Below, in pieces: positions 42,537-50,348 of a stretch of DNA of 64,000 nt. The DNA is from Streptomyces sp. DSM 15324 (GTDB lineage: Bacteria; Actinomycetota; Actinomycetes; Streptomycetales; Streptomycetaceae). The stretch covers positions 124,001 through 188,000 of the forward strand of contig NZ_KQ949037.1 of the NCBI RefSeq assembly GCF_001514285.1, in the 5' to 3' direction. The first letter of the stretch is position 1. Each line of letters begins with the position of its first letter. The position numbers and the translations under genes are program-made. The notes beneath the pieces are model-generated. The model saw nothing but the letters and a program-made list of their open reading frames with translations, did not search any database and had not been told where the DNA came from.

Positions 42537-43049
42537 ATGACGACCACCGCCTTCGGGCCCACACACGTCGTCCCTCCGCCGGGCCTGCCCGCCTGGGAGG
42601 CCCCCGACCCCGCCCGGCCCACCGTGCCGCTGGACCCGCTGCTGCCCGTCCGGCTCCTGGAGCGGCGCGGCGACTGGGGGCACGTGCTGTGCGCCAACGG
42701 CTGGCAGGCCTGGGTCGACGGCCGCCACCTCGTCGCCGTACCGCAGGACCCGCCCGTCGCCGACGCCCCGTCCACCTCGGTCGCCGATCCGCGGCCCCTG
42801 CTCGCCCGCGCCGAGGAGGCCCTCGCGCGCTACCGGGCCGCCGTCGAGGAACTGGCCGACGGCGCCCTGGACGGCGAGTCCTTCCGGCGGCGGACCCGGG
42901 ACCTGCGGATCGGGGTGGTCGTCGACGGCGAGTCCGTGTGGCTGTACGACTCCGCCGAGGGGCGCTGGGCCTACGCCGACGGCACCCGGCTGAGCACCTA
43001 CGCCACCGACCACCCGCCCGACGCGGCCCCCGCCCCCGGAGGTCCCTGA
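42537..43049 (+). CDS. SH3-like protein between exporter and kinase
   Basis: A 170-residue protein that begins eight bases after the exporter stop (AGGGCGG before the ATG) and whose stop overlaps the kinase start (TGATG). Residues about 25-60 resemble a bacterial SH3 fold (LDPLLPVRLLERRGDWGHVL, then CANGWQAWVDGRHL). A coiled segment follows (LARAEEALARYRAAVEELADGA), then a WW-like turn (VWLYDSAEGRWAYADGT). There is no signal peptide, so it acts inside the cell. Position suggests an adaptor between the kinase and the FHA-ABC exporter; that role is inference. Confidence 0.75.
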   Translation: MTTTAFGPTHVVPPPGLPAWEAPDPARPTVPLDPLLPVRLLERRGDWGHVLCANGWQAWVDGRHLVAVPQDPPVADAPSTSVADPRPLLARAEEALARYRAAVEELADGALDGESFRRRTRDLRIGVVVDGESVWLYDSAEGRWAYADGTRLSTYATDHPPDAAPAPGGP

Positions 43050-44023
43050 TGGGGACGAGCGCGTTCTCCGGGCGCCCCTCCGACCTCGTCGGCCGGCAGA
43101 TCGCGGGCTACCGCATCGAGGACGAGATCGGCCGGGGCGGCATGGCCGTCGTCTACCGCGCCCGCGACCTGCGCCTGGAACGCACCGTCGCCCTCAAGCT
43201 GCTCGCCCCGGAACTGGCCCGCAACGACACCTTCCGCAAGCGGTTCACCCATGAGTCCCTGGTCGCCGCCGCGATCGACCACCCGCACATCGTGCCGGTC
43301 TTCGGGGCCGGGGAGACCGAGGGCGTGCTCTACATCGCCATGCGGTACGTCGAGGGCAGCGACCTTCGCCACCTCCTCGACCGCCAGGGCCCGCTGCCCC
43401 TCGCCACGGCCGTACGCATCGCCGCTCAGGTCGCCTCCGCCCTCGACGCGGCCCACGACCACGGCCTGGTCCACCGGGACGTCAAGCCCGGGAACATCCT
43501 GGTCGCCCGGGGCACCGACGGCGACCACCCCGAGCACGTCTACCTCACCGACTTCGGGCTGACGAAGAAGTCGCTGTCGCTGACCGGCTTCACGACCGTC
43601 GGGCAGTTCGTCGGCACCCTCGACTACGTCGCCCCCGAACAGATCTCCGGCCGTCCGGTCGACGGCCGCTGCGACGTCTACAGCTTCGCCTGTGTGGTCT
43701 ACGAGACCCTCGCCGGGCATCCCCCCTTCGTCCGCGAGGAGGACATGGCCCTGCTCTGGGCCCACCAGGAGGACGAACCGCCCCCGCTCACCGCGTCCCG
43801 GCCCGATCTGTCCCCGCAGGCCGACGCCGTCTTCGCGAAGGCCCTGGCCAAGGCGCCCGAGGCCCGGCACGGCACCTGCCGGGCCTTCGTCGCGGCCCTG
43901 CGGGCGGCGGGCCGGGGCGACGGCGCCGCCGTGCACCCGCCGACCGAACCGGCCGGCCTGCTCGCCGTACCCCCCTCACCCCCCGCCTGGGCCCGGCCCG
44001 TCCTGCGGGCCCGTCAGCCCTGA
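43049..44023 (+). CDS. Soluble PknB-type Ser/Thr protein kinase
   Basis: A 324-residue kinase. All catalytic elements are present: Gly loop EIGRGGMAVVY, VALKLLAPE (Lys), catalytic loop HRDVKPGNIL, DFGLTKK, activation segment TTVGQFVGTLDYVAPEQ, and DVYSFACVVYETLAGHPPF. After the kinase domain there is only a Pro-rich tail of about 40 residues, with no transmembrane helix or PASTA domain, so the enzyme is cytoplasmic. Its ATG shares one base with the SH3-like gene's stop. The tandem FHA domains of the exporter upstream are the obvious phospho-Thr readers. The last ten bases overlap the convergent membrane protein gene. Confidence 0.92.
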   Translation: MGTSAFSGRPSDLVGRQIAGYRIEDEIGRGGMAVVYRARDLRLERTVALKLLAPELARNDTFRKRFTHESLVAAAIDHPHIVPVFGAGETEGVLYIAMRYVEGSDLRHLLDRQGPLPLATAVRIAAQVASALDAAHDHGLVHRDVKPGNILVARGTDGDHPEHVYLTDFGLTKKSLSLTGFTTVGQFVGTLDYVAPEQISGRPVDGRCDVYSFACVVYETLAGHPPFVREEDMALLWAHQEDEPPPLTASRPDLSPQADAVFAKALAKAPEARHGTCRAFVAALRAAGRGDGAAVHPPTEPAGLLAVPPSPPAWARPVLRARQP

Positions 44024-45318
44024 GCCGGCGGCGGGCCCGTCGCGCCGCGCCGGTGCACCGGTCGTGCCAGCAGCGCGCCCAGGAACCCGGTGACCAGCCC
44101 CCACAGCGCCGCGAGCCCCAGCGCGGACCACACCTCGGGGTGCAGGAACAGGTCCCCGGAGAGCCCGGCGAGATCGTTGATGCCGAGCACGGTCAGCCCG
44201 TAGTGCGCCGACACCCGGCCCACCAGACAGATCGCCAGCACCGTGAGCACCAGCGCGACCGCCATGTGCACCGCGTGCCGCCAGGCACGCGTCCGGGCCG
44301 GCGAGCGGGCCGCCATCACGAACGCGGCCCCCAGCAGCAGCACCGCGTCCACCACGACCAGCCACCACACCCGGCCGTCGTACTCGGCCATGCTGCGCAG
44401 GTTCAGCGCGGCGGTCTGTCTGCCGCGCAGCACCTCGTCCAGCACTTGGGGCATGGGCAGCCCGAACGGCCCCTGCACCCGCCCGTTCCAGGTGGCGCCC
44501 AGCCCCAGGGTGAACGCCATCCACACCAGGTTGGGCAGCCCGAGCAGGACCACCGCCAGGGTCTCCCGCGCGTGCCCGCGCGTCACCGCCACCACCAGCG
44601 CCACCACCAGACCGATGACGACACACGCGAGCAGCAGCGCGACCATGGCGTACGCCGCCGGCCGCACCGACTCCTGGAACCGGAGCAGCCGGGCCGGCAG
44701 CGGCGCCCCGCGCGCGACCAGCAGTGCCAGCAGCAGCACCCCGGCCAGCCACACCAGCCCGACCAGGAGCGTGATCGGCACACGGGTGGTGAAGCCGACC
44801 TCCGGGTGGACGCCGAACAGATCGCCCAGGTCGTTCAGCGTGTCGCTGCCCAGGTCGAGCGCGAAGGTCTGGCGCGCGGCGAGCGCCAGTGCCAGCAGCC
44901 CGAGCAGCCACAGCACGGCGATCCGGGCCGCCCAGCCGGCCAGCTCCCGGGCCCCGGCGACCGCCCGGTGCCGCAACGGCCGCAGGAATCCCGCGGCGGT
45001 GACCAGGGCGCCCACCAGGGTCACGGACAGCGGAACCACCGTCAGCCCGGCCCGGGTGCCGGCCAGCCCTCCGGCGTCCCCGGACAGCTCCACGGTGCCT
45101 CCGACGGCCGTGACCACGGTCGCCGCGACCACCCGGGGGAACGCGTCCTGCGGCAGATCCGTGGCCCCCGCCGCCCACAGGCCGAGCGCCGCGACCACCA
45201 CCATCGAGGCGAGTCCCGTCAGCGCCACACCGAGCGCCGTGGGCCATCCGTGGCGGCCGGTCACCCGGCCGGTGCCGGGCCGGCCGGCGGCCTGGTCGGT
45301 GCGGGTGCGTGGGCTCAC
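44014..45318 (-). CDS. Streptophobe-family polytopic membrane protein
   Basis: A 434-residue protein from GTG 45318 with about ten hydrophobic helices (for example LGVALTGLASMVVVAALGLWA, TLLVGLVWLAGVLLLALLVA, AMVALLLACVVIGLVVALVV, VHMAVALVLTVLAICLVGRV). The length and helix spacing agree with the Streptomyces streptophobe family, which is confined to actinobacteria and has no known function. In other streptomycetes such genes often sit beside kinase genes, as here. It is convergent with the kinase gene (10-bp overlap) and divergent from the DUF6777-like gene. Confidence 0.8.
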   Translation of the reverse strand: MSPRTRTDQAAGRPGTGRVTGRHGWPTALGVALTGLASMVVVAALGLWAAGATDLPQDAFPRVVAATVVTAVGGTVELSGDAGGLAGTRAGLTVVPLSVTLVGALVTAAGFLRPLRHRAVAGARELAGWAARIAVLWLLGLLALALAARQTFALDLGSDTLNDLGDLFGVHPEVGFTTRVPITLLVGLVWLAGVLLLALLVARGAPLPARLLRFQESVRPAAYAMVALLLACVVIGLVVALVVAVTRGHARETLAVVLLGLPNLVWMAFTLGLGATWNGRVQGPFGLPMPQVLDEVLRGRQTAALNLRSMAEYDGRVWWLVVVDAVLLLGAAFVMAARSPARTRAWRHAVHMAVALVLTVLAICLVGRVSAHYGLTVLGINDLAGLSGDLFLHPEVWSALGLAALWGLVTGFLGALLARPVHRRGATGPPPAQG

Positions 45319-45487
45319 GCCGCCACGCTAAGCAGGGCCGGGAGCGCCCGCCCGTCGAGCGGGGCCGTCCGCGTCGGCTTGCGGGCGGCACCCCGGCGGG
45401 GCACACAATAAGTCCGTTGTGTCAGAAAGCGGTGCATGTTTGACGAAATCCGGGCATCGCAGGGCGTACACCACATCGGGAGACCAT

Positions 45488-46882
45488 GTGAGCGTCGAAC
45501 CTCCGTCCTCCGACCGCCCCACGGGACCCCCTTCGGGTCCCCTCTCGGGCCCCTCGCAACCACCCCCGCCGTCCTCCTCCGGACCACCCACCGAACCGGT
45601 GGACCCGGTGTCCTCCGGCGGCTCCTCCGGTGGTTCGTCGGGTGGTTCGTCCGGTGGGTCCTCGGGCGGATCGCCGGGTGGCGACGTCCCGGACGGCCCG
45701 CCCGGACCCGACTCCGGACGGCCCTGGTGGCGGTCCGCTCCCCGGCTCGCCCTGCTCGGCACCGCGCTCGTCGCCGCCGTGGCCCTCGCCGTGCTGCTCA
45801 CGCTGCCCGGCGGCGGCCCCGGCGGCTCGGGCGCCAAGATCTTCACGCTGGCCGCCGCCAACGCCGGGCCGGACCCGTTCACCGAGTCCACGGCCACCGA
45901 CAGCTCCACCACGACGGCCTCCGCCGCCCCCGCACCGGGCACGACCGAGCCCGCCGACAACGCCCTCAAGGGCGTCGACGGCGGGGCCGCCGGGGTGTAC
46001 GGCGGCACCCGCGACAACGCCAGCTGCGACGTGGAGAAGCAGATCGTCGTACTCCAGGCGGCCCCCGCCAAGAACACGGCGTTCGCCTCGGTGGCCGGGG
46101 TCGAGCCGGCAGGGGTACCGGACTACCTCCGCTCGCTCACCCCCGTACAACTGCGCATGGACACCTGGGTCACCAACCACGGCTACCGCGACGGCGCCGT
46201 CACCACCTACCAGTCCGTCCTGCAGGCCGGCACCGCCGTCCTCGTCGACGGACGCGGTATGCCCCGGGTGCGCTGCGCCTGCGGCAACCCGCTGACCAAG
46301 CCCGTCCCGCAGCAGAGCGCCCCGGAGCGCACCGGCGACACCTGGCCCTCGTACCGGCCCTCCGACGTCGTCGTGGTCACCCCCGCCAAGAAGGTGGTCA
46401 AGGAGTTCGTCCTCTACGACCCCGACCACGGCCACCACTGGTTCGCGCGGCACCGCGGCGACTTCAGGGGCAAGCAGGACCGGACCACCCACCCCCCGAA
46501 GCATCCCCTGGTGTTCGTGATCATCAAGCCGTCGCCGCAGCCGACCGGCTCCAGCACGAGCCCCTCCACCTCCGCGTCGCCCTGTGGCCCGGGCCGCAAG
46601 ACCTCCTGCCCGCCCACCTCGCCCTCCCCGTCGCACTCGTCGCAGTCGCCGGGCTCGAAGTCCCCGTCGTCCAAGTCGCCGGGCTCGAAGTCCCCGTCGC
46701 CGTCCCCGAGCCCGAAGTCGCCGAGCCCGGTGTCGCCGTCCTCCTCGCCGCCCAGGCACGGCCTGGTGGAGGAGTCGTCGACCCCGCCCTCGTCCTCCGG
46801 GCAGAAGCCGCCGGAACCGCAGGCGCCGAGCACCTCGGTGCTGACGTCCTCCGGCTCCTCCGGAAGTTCCCCGACGCTGTGA
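45488..46882 (+). CDS. DUF6777-like membrane-anchored protein with Ser/Pro-rich tail
   Basis: A 464-residue protein. GTG 45488 (VSVEPPSSDRPTGPPSGPLSGP) is preferred over GTG 45419 because GGGAG precedes it by five bases and family members start this way. A Pro/Gly/Ser-rich cytoplasmic region with five SSGG repeats precedes one transmembrane helix (LALLGTALVAAVALAVLLTL). An extracytoplasmic domain follows (IFTLAAANAGPDPFTESTAT, AAGVYGGTRDNASCDVEKQI, RVRCACGNPL), then a disordered tail with repeated SPGSKSPS units. DUF6777 proteins are a streptomycete family of unknown role. Neighbouring kinase and membrane genes suggest envelope function. Confidence 0.75.
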   Translation: MSVEPPSSDRPTGPPSGPLSGPSQPPPPSSSGPPTEPVDPVSSGGSSGGSSGGSSGGSSGGSPGGDVPDGPPGPDSGRPWWRSAPRLALLGTALVAAVALAVLLTLPGGGPGGSGAKIFTLAAANAGPDPFTESTATDSSTTTASAAPAPGTTEPADNALKGVDGGAAGVYGGTRDNASCDVEKQIVVLQAAPAKNTAFASVAGVEPAGVPDYLRSLTPVQLRMDTWVTNHGYRDGAVTTYQSVLQAGTAVLVDGRGMPRVRCACGNPLTKPVPQQSAPERTGDTWPSYRPSDVVVVTPAKKVVKEFVLYDPDHGHHWFARHRGDFRGKQDRTTHPPKHPLVFVIIKPSPQPTGSSTSPSTSASPCGPGRKTSCPPTSPSPSHSSQSPGSKSPSSKSPGSKSPSPSPSPKSPSPVSPSSSPPRHGLVEESSTPPSSSGQKPPEPQAPSTSVLTSSGSSGSSPTL

Positions 46883-46981
46883 GGCAGCCGATGCGGGCGG
46901 ACGGGGACTGCGCGGCGCGGCACGGGGTACGAGCACAGGTGCAGCAGCGTCCGGCCAGTCCGGCTTCCCAGAGAGACACGC

Positions 46982-47434
46982 ATGATCGAGCACCTGGACG
47001 GGGCAGTGATACCGACTGGTTTCGACGTACCCGTGGAACCGCTGAGGCGAGCGGCGCACTACACCGGTGAACCCGGATGCATCGCCGAGGCCCGCAGTTT
47101 CGCCGCGCACTTCGTCGACCAGCTCCGCAACGAGTGGTGCGCGCGCATCGGTGAGCGCGCGAGCGGCGAGGTCATGCTCGTCGTCAGCGAACTCGTCACC
47201 AACGCCGACCGGCACAGCAACGGCCCGTACATCCTGGAACTCGAGGGCACCGACCACAGCGTCACGGTGTGTGTCTACGACAGCAGCGACGCGCTGCCCC
47301 TGCGCTTTCCCAAGGACCCCGAGCGCGTGGGGCGGCACGGCCTGGAGATCGTGCACGCGGTGGCGGTCGAGGTCACCGCCGAGCGCGTGCCGGTCGGCAA
47401 GCGGGTCCGTGCCCTGCTCACCTTCGGCACGTGA
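46982..47434 (+). CDS. Anti-sigma factor-type ATP-binding protein (RsbW/SpoIIAB-like)
   Basis: A 150-residue protein from ATG 46982. It is a GHKL ATPase domain: the N-box is VVSELVTNADRHSNGPY, followed by VTVCVYDSSD and GRHGLEIVHAVA at the ATP lid. Such proteins bind and block SigB-type sigma factors and phosphorylate anti-anti-sigma factors. A SigB-like sigma gene is convergent, 25 bp away and separated by a hairpin, so the two may be cognate partners. A partner anti-anti-sigma gene was not seen in the window. Confidence 0.87.
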   Translation: MIEHLDGAVIPTGFDVPVEPLRRAAHYTGEPGCIAEARSFAAHFVDQLRNEWCARIGERASGEVMLVVSELVTNADRHSNGPYILELEGTDHSVTVCVYDSSDALPLRFPKDPERVGRHGLEIVHAVAVEVTAERVPVGKRVRALLTFGT

Positions 47435-47441
47435 CGGCGAG

Positions 47442-47462
47442 TGACCCCGGCCGCCGGGGTCA
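47442..47462. terminator. Bidirectional hairpin between anti-sigma and sigma genes
   Basis: TGACCCCGG (47442-47450) pairs with CCGGGGTCA (47454-47462) over a CCG loop. The right arm contains the stop codon of the leftward sigma gene. Stem and position between convergent genes make it a likely terminator for both. Confidence 0.7.
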
Positions 47463-48347
47463 GGCGCAGCCCAGCTCGCCCAGCATGCCCTCCCGCAACC
47501 GCGTGATGATCCGCTTGATCAGCCGGGACACATGCATCTGGGAGCAGCCGAGCTGTTCGCCGATCTCCGCCTGCGTGGCCTCCTCCACGAACCGCAGATG
47601 CAGGATCCGCCGGTCGCGTTCGCCGAGTTCGGCCATGAGCGGGGCGAGTGACTGGAAGTCCTCTACCAGCCGCAGCCCGTCCTCCTCCACGCCGATGAAG
47701 TCCGCGAGGACCGACTCGCCGTTCTCCGGGCCGTCGCCGGTGAGCGCGGCGTCGAGCGAGGAGGAGTTGTAGCCGTTGGCGGCGATCTGCGCCTCGACCA
47801 CCTCGTTCTCCGGCAGGTTCATCAGGGTGGCCAGCTCCGCCACGGTCGGCTCCCGGTCGAGCCGGCCGGCCAGCTCGTCGCGTGCCTTGGCCAGTTCCAC
47901 CCGCAGCTCCTGGAGCCGCCGCGGCACGTGCACCGCCCAGGTGGTGTCCCGGAAGAACCGCTTGATCTCCCCGACGATGTACGGAAGGGCGAAGGAGGTG
48001 AACTCCACCTCGCGGGAGATCTCGAACCGGTCGATGGCCTTGATCAGCCCGATCATCCCGGTCTGGACGATGTCCTCCATGTCGTCACCGCGGCCGCGGA
48101 ACCGTCCGGCCGCGAACCGCACCAGGGACATGTTCATCTCGATGAGCGTGTTGCGGGCGTACTGGTATTCGTGCGTGCCCTCTTCGAGTTCGGTCAGCCG
48201 TTTGAAGAAGTGGCGGGACAGCTCCCGTGCGTCGCGCGGAGCGACGCTCCGCGGGTCCTCGACTCCCGGCAACGATGCTCCACCCGTGCTGGAACCGGCG
48301 GTGTCCTCGACGACCTTGCCCTCCGACCCGATCACGGCGGTGTGCAT
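47460..48347 (-). CDS. sigL: SigB/SigF-family RNA polymerase sigma factor
   Basis: A 295-residue alternative sigma factor. ATG 48347 follows GGGGAGAGG. The order is region 2 (EYQYARNTLIEMNMSLVRFA, EDIVQTGMIGLIKAIDRFE, EFTSFALPYIVGEIKRFF), region 3 (HVPRRLQELRVELAKARDEL) and region 4 (ERDRRILHLRFVEEATQAEI, CSQMHVSRLIKRIITRLREG). Streptomyces uses nine such SigB homologues for osmotic stress and differentiation. The symbol sigL is proposed because S. coelicolor sigL lies next to clpP3/clpP4 (from memory). The convergent anti-sigma gene is the likely antagonist. Confidence 0.85.
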   Translation of the reverse strand: MHTAVIGSEGKVVEDTAGSSTGGASLPGVEDPRSVAPRDARELSRHFFKRLTELEEGTHEYQYARNTLIEMNMSLVRFAAGRFRGRGDDMEDIVQTGMIGLIKAIDRFEISREVEFTSFALPYIVGEIKRFFRDTTWAVHVPRRLQELRVELAKARDELAGRLDREPTVAELATLMNLPENEVVEAQIAANGYNSSSLDAALTGDGPENGESVLADFIGVEEDGLRLVEDFQSLAPLMAELGERDRRILHLRFVEEATQAEIGEQLGCSQMHVSRLIKRIITRLREGMLGELGCA

Positions 48348-48589
48348 TACCTCTCCCCACGAAAGTCACGGTTCGACGTGTTCTGTTCTCGCTGCGTGAG
48401 CGGACGGGCCCTCGCCCGACGCGCTCAGGGGGCGGGTACCCCGACTTCGCGGGGACATGCGCACGGAGAGGAACGATTCCCTCCGCCGCGCTCCAGGGCC
48501 GGTCCGAGACCGGTCCCTGGCGGGAGTTCCCGGCGCACGATTCCACCGAGGGCGGAACCGGAATCCCCTCCCGGCGCGCCCCCGGCTCC

Positions 48590-48595
48590 TAGGCT
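48590..48595 (+). promoter_or_regulatory. -10 element of a leaderless popR transcript
   Basis: TAGGCT ends six bases before GTG 48602; only GGAGCG lies between them, too close for a normal ribosome-binding site. Transcription would start at or next to the GTG. Confidence 0.55.
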
Positions 48596-48601
48596 GGAGC
48601 G

Positions 48602-48988
48602 GTGACCGATCAAGCGCCGCACCGAGCCCGTGTGATCCCCCTGCGCCCGCCCGCCGGACACCCGGCCCCCGAGCGCCCCGCGCCCCGGGAGCCGCTCTGG
48701 CGCGACCTCGTCGGAGATGTCCTGCGCCGCGAAAGGCAGTCCCAGGAACGCACGCTGCGGGACGTCGCAGACGCGGCGCGGATCTCCATGCCCTACCTGT
48801 CCGAGGTGGAGCGCGGCCGCAAGGAGGCCTCCTCCGAGGTCCTCGCGGCCGCCGCCCACGCCCTAGGCCTGAGCCTCGGCGACCTGCTGGCCAGGGCTCA
48901 GGGCGAACTGGTCCGGCTCGCCCGGCCGGCCCGTCCCGGCCGTGCGACGCCGAACTCCCCGTACGACGGCCTCTGCCTGGTCGCCTGA
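48602..48988 (+). CDS. popR: PopR-type activator of clpP3-clpP4
   Basis: A 128-residue protein from GTG 48602. Residues about 35-100 form an XRE helix-turn-helix of the ClgR/PopR group (GDVLRRERQSQERTLRDVAD, AARISMPYLSEVERGRKEAS). The C-terminus ends DGLCLVA; in S. lividans, PopR and ClgR are unstable and their C-terminal alanine-type ends are recognised for ClpP-dependent proteolysis. PopR activates clpP3-clpP4 when ClpP1 fails. Two adjacent matches to the reported PopR box lie ahead of the clpP operon at 50311-50340. The gene is convergent with the operon, seven bases from clpP4. Confidence 0.88.
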   Translation: MTDQAPHRARVIPLRPPAGHPAPERPAPREPLWRDLVGDVLRRERQSQERTLRDVADAARISMPYLSEVERGRKEASSEVLAAAAHALGLSLGDLLARAQGELVRLARPARPGRATPNSPYDGLCLVA

Positions 48989-48995
48989 CGGCGGA

Positions 48996-49598
48996 TCAGA
49001 CGCCGACGAGGCGCCGGCTCAGCACCTCGTCGGCCAGTCCGTAGGCCACCGCCTCCCGTGCGGTGAACACCTTGTCGCGGTCCATGTCCGCGCGCAGGGC
49101 GCCCGGGTCGTGACCGGTGTGCCGGGCGAGCACCTCCTCCACCTGGGCGCGGATGCGGACCATCTCCCTGGCCTGGAGCGCCAGATCCGAGACCGTGCCC
49201 TGACGGCCGCCGCTGGCCGGCTGCCCGAGCAGCACCCGCGCGTGCTCCAGCACGAACCTCCGGCCCGGGTCCCCGCCCGCCAACAGTACGGCCGCCGTCG
49301 AGGCCGCCTGCCCGACACAGAACGTGGAGACCGGCGCCCGGACGAACGTCATCGTGTCGTAGATCGCCATCAGCGAGGTGAACGAGCCGCCGGGGGAGTT
49401 GAGGTAGAGCGCGATCTCCTGCTCGGGGGCCGCCGACTCCAGATGGAGGAGTTGCGCGATGACGACATTGGCCACCCCGTCGTCGATCTCGGTGCCGAGG
49501 AAGATGATCCGCTCCGACAGCAGCCGGCTGAACACATCCGAGGACCGCTCGCCCTGCGCGGTGCGCTCGACCACGTGCGGAATCGTGTAGCCGCCCAT
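48996..49598 (-). CDS. clpP4: ClpP4-type protease subunit lacking the catalytic His
   Basis: A 200-residue ClpP, second gene of the operon, separated by one base from the first. The fold is intact ([40 protein letters not shown]) and the catalytic serine stands in [11 protein letters not shown]. The motif that normally reads MIHQP is LLGQP here: the codon is GGG, giving Gly in place of the catalytic His. Asp is kept in ADMDRDK. On this reading the subunit cannot cleave peptides alone and would act as a structural or regulatory partner in mixed tetradecamers. The name follows operon order. Confidence 0.88.
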   Translation of the reverse strand: MGGYTIPHVVERTAQGERSSDVFSRLLSERIIFLGTEIDDGVANVVIAQLLHLESAAPEQEIALYLNSPGGSFTSLMAIYDTMTFVRAPVSTFCVGQAASTAAVLLAGGDPGRRFVLEHARVLLGQPASGGRQGTVSDLALQAREMVRIRAQVEEVLARHTGHDPGALRADMDRDKVFTAREAVAYGLADEVLSRRLVGV

Positions 49599-49599
49599 G

Positions 49600-50238
49600 T
49601 CACAGCCCCATCCGTCGGCGTGCCGGGGTGGGCCGGACCTCGGTGAACGACTCCACCACCCGGTCCACGATGCCGTACTCCCTGGCCTGTTCGGCCGTGA
49701 ACCAGCGGTCGCGGTCGCCGTCCCGGGCGATCGTCTCGGGTGTCTGGCCGGTGTGCTCGGCGGTGAGCCGCTCGATGGTCCGCTTGGTGAACTCGTGGTT
49801 CTCCGCCTGGATCTCGATGTCGGCCGTGGTGCCGCCGATCCCGGCCGACGGCTGGTGCATCATCACCCGGGCGTTCGGCAGCGCGTACCGCTTGCCGGGC
49901 GCGCCCACGCCCAGCAGGAACTGGCCCATGCTGGCCGCGAAGCCCAGGGCGAGCGTCGAGACGTCGTTGGGGATCAGCCGCATGGTGTCGTAGACGGCCA
50001 GTCCGGCGTGCACCGAGCCGCCCGGGCTGTTGATGAACAGGGCGATGTCGGTGTGCGGGTCCTCCGCCGAGAGGATCAGCAGCTGGGCGCAGACCCGGTT
50101 CGCCGACACCTCGTCGACCTGGGTGCCCAGCAGCACGATCCGCCGGGCGAGGAGCTGGGCGGCGAGATGGTCGTCGAACCGGGTGGACGGGGTGTCGCCG
50201 TCCTCGGCCCGTGGGGCGAGCGTGGTCGGTGCGGGCAT
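49600..50238 (-). CDS. clpP3: ClpP3-type protease subunit
   Basis: A 212-residue ClpP from ATG 50238 with GAGGAGA upstream. The catalytic triad is complete: Ser in [11 protein letters not shown], His in VMMHQPSAG and Asp in [10 protein letters not shown]; the oxyanion motif [18 protein letters not shown] is present. It forms the proteolytic chamber with ClpP4, fed by ClpX or ClpC-type ATPases encoded elsewhere. Transcription is probably switched on by PopR through the boxes at 50311-50340, about 75-100 bp upstream. It is the first gene of the clpP3-clpP4 operon. Confidence 0.92.
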   Translation of the reverse strand: MPAPTTLAPRAEDGDTPSTRFDDHLAAQLLARRIVLLGTQVDEVSANRVCAQLLILSAEDPHTDIALFINSPGGSVHAGLAVYDTMRLIPNDVSTLALGFAASMGQFLLGVGAPGKRYALPNARVMMHQPSAGIGGTTADIEIQAENHEFTKRTIERLTAEHTGQTPETIARDGDRDRWFTAEQAREYGIVDRVVESFTEVRPTPARRRMGL

Positions 50239-50310
50239 CGGTTCTCCTCGGGGTCGCGGGGATGCCGTCGCCTTCACTGGCGGCCCCGGAGCGCACCCTC
50301 GGCCGGTTTC

Positions 50311-50340
50311 TCTGCCCGCGGCAGATCGGCCCTGGGCAGA
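50311..50340 (-). promoter_or_regulatory. Two adjacent PopR boxes before clpP3
   Basis: Box 1 (50311-50325) reads TCTGCC-CGC-GGCAGA and matches the reported PopR consensus TCTGCC-N3-GGCAGA exactly. Box 2 (50326-50340) reads TCGGCC-CTG-GGCAGA, one mismatch. They abut head to tail 73 bp before the clpP3 ATG, just past the stop of the epoxide hydrolase gene. Confidence 0.88.
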
Positions 50341-50348
50341 GGACCCGC

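Noticed and set aside
40031-42775. Very long minus-strand open frame opposite the FHA-ABC gene
   Set aside because: It is rich in Gly, Glu, Asp and Val with no domain, while the plus strand has FHA and ATPase motifs throughout.
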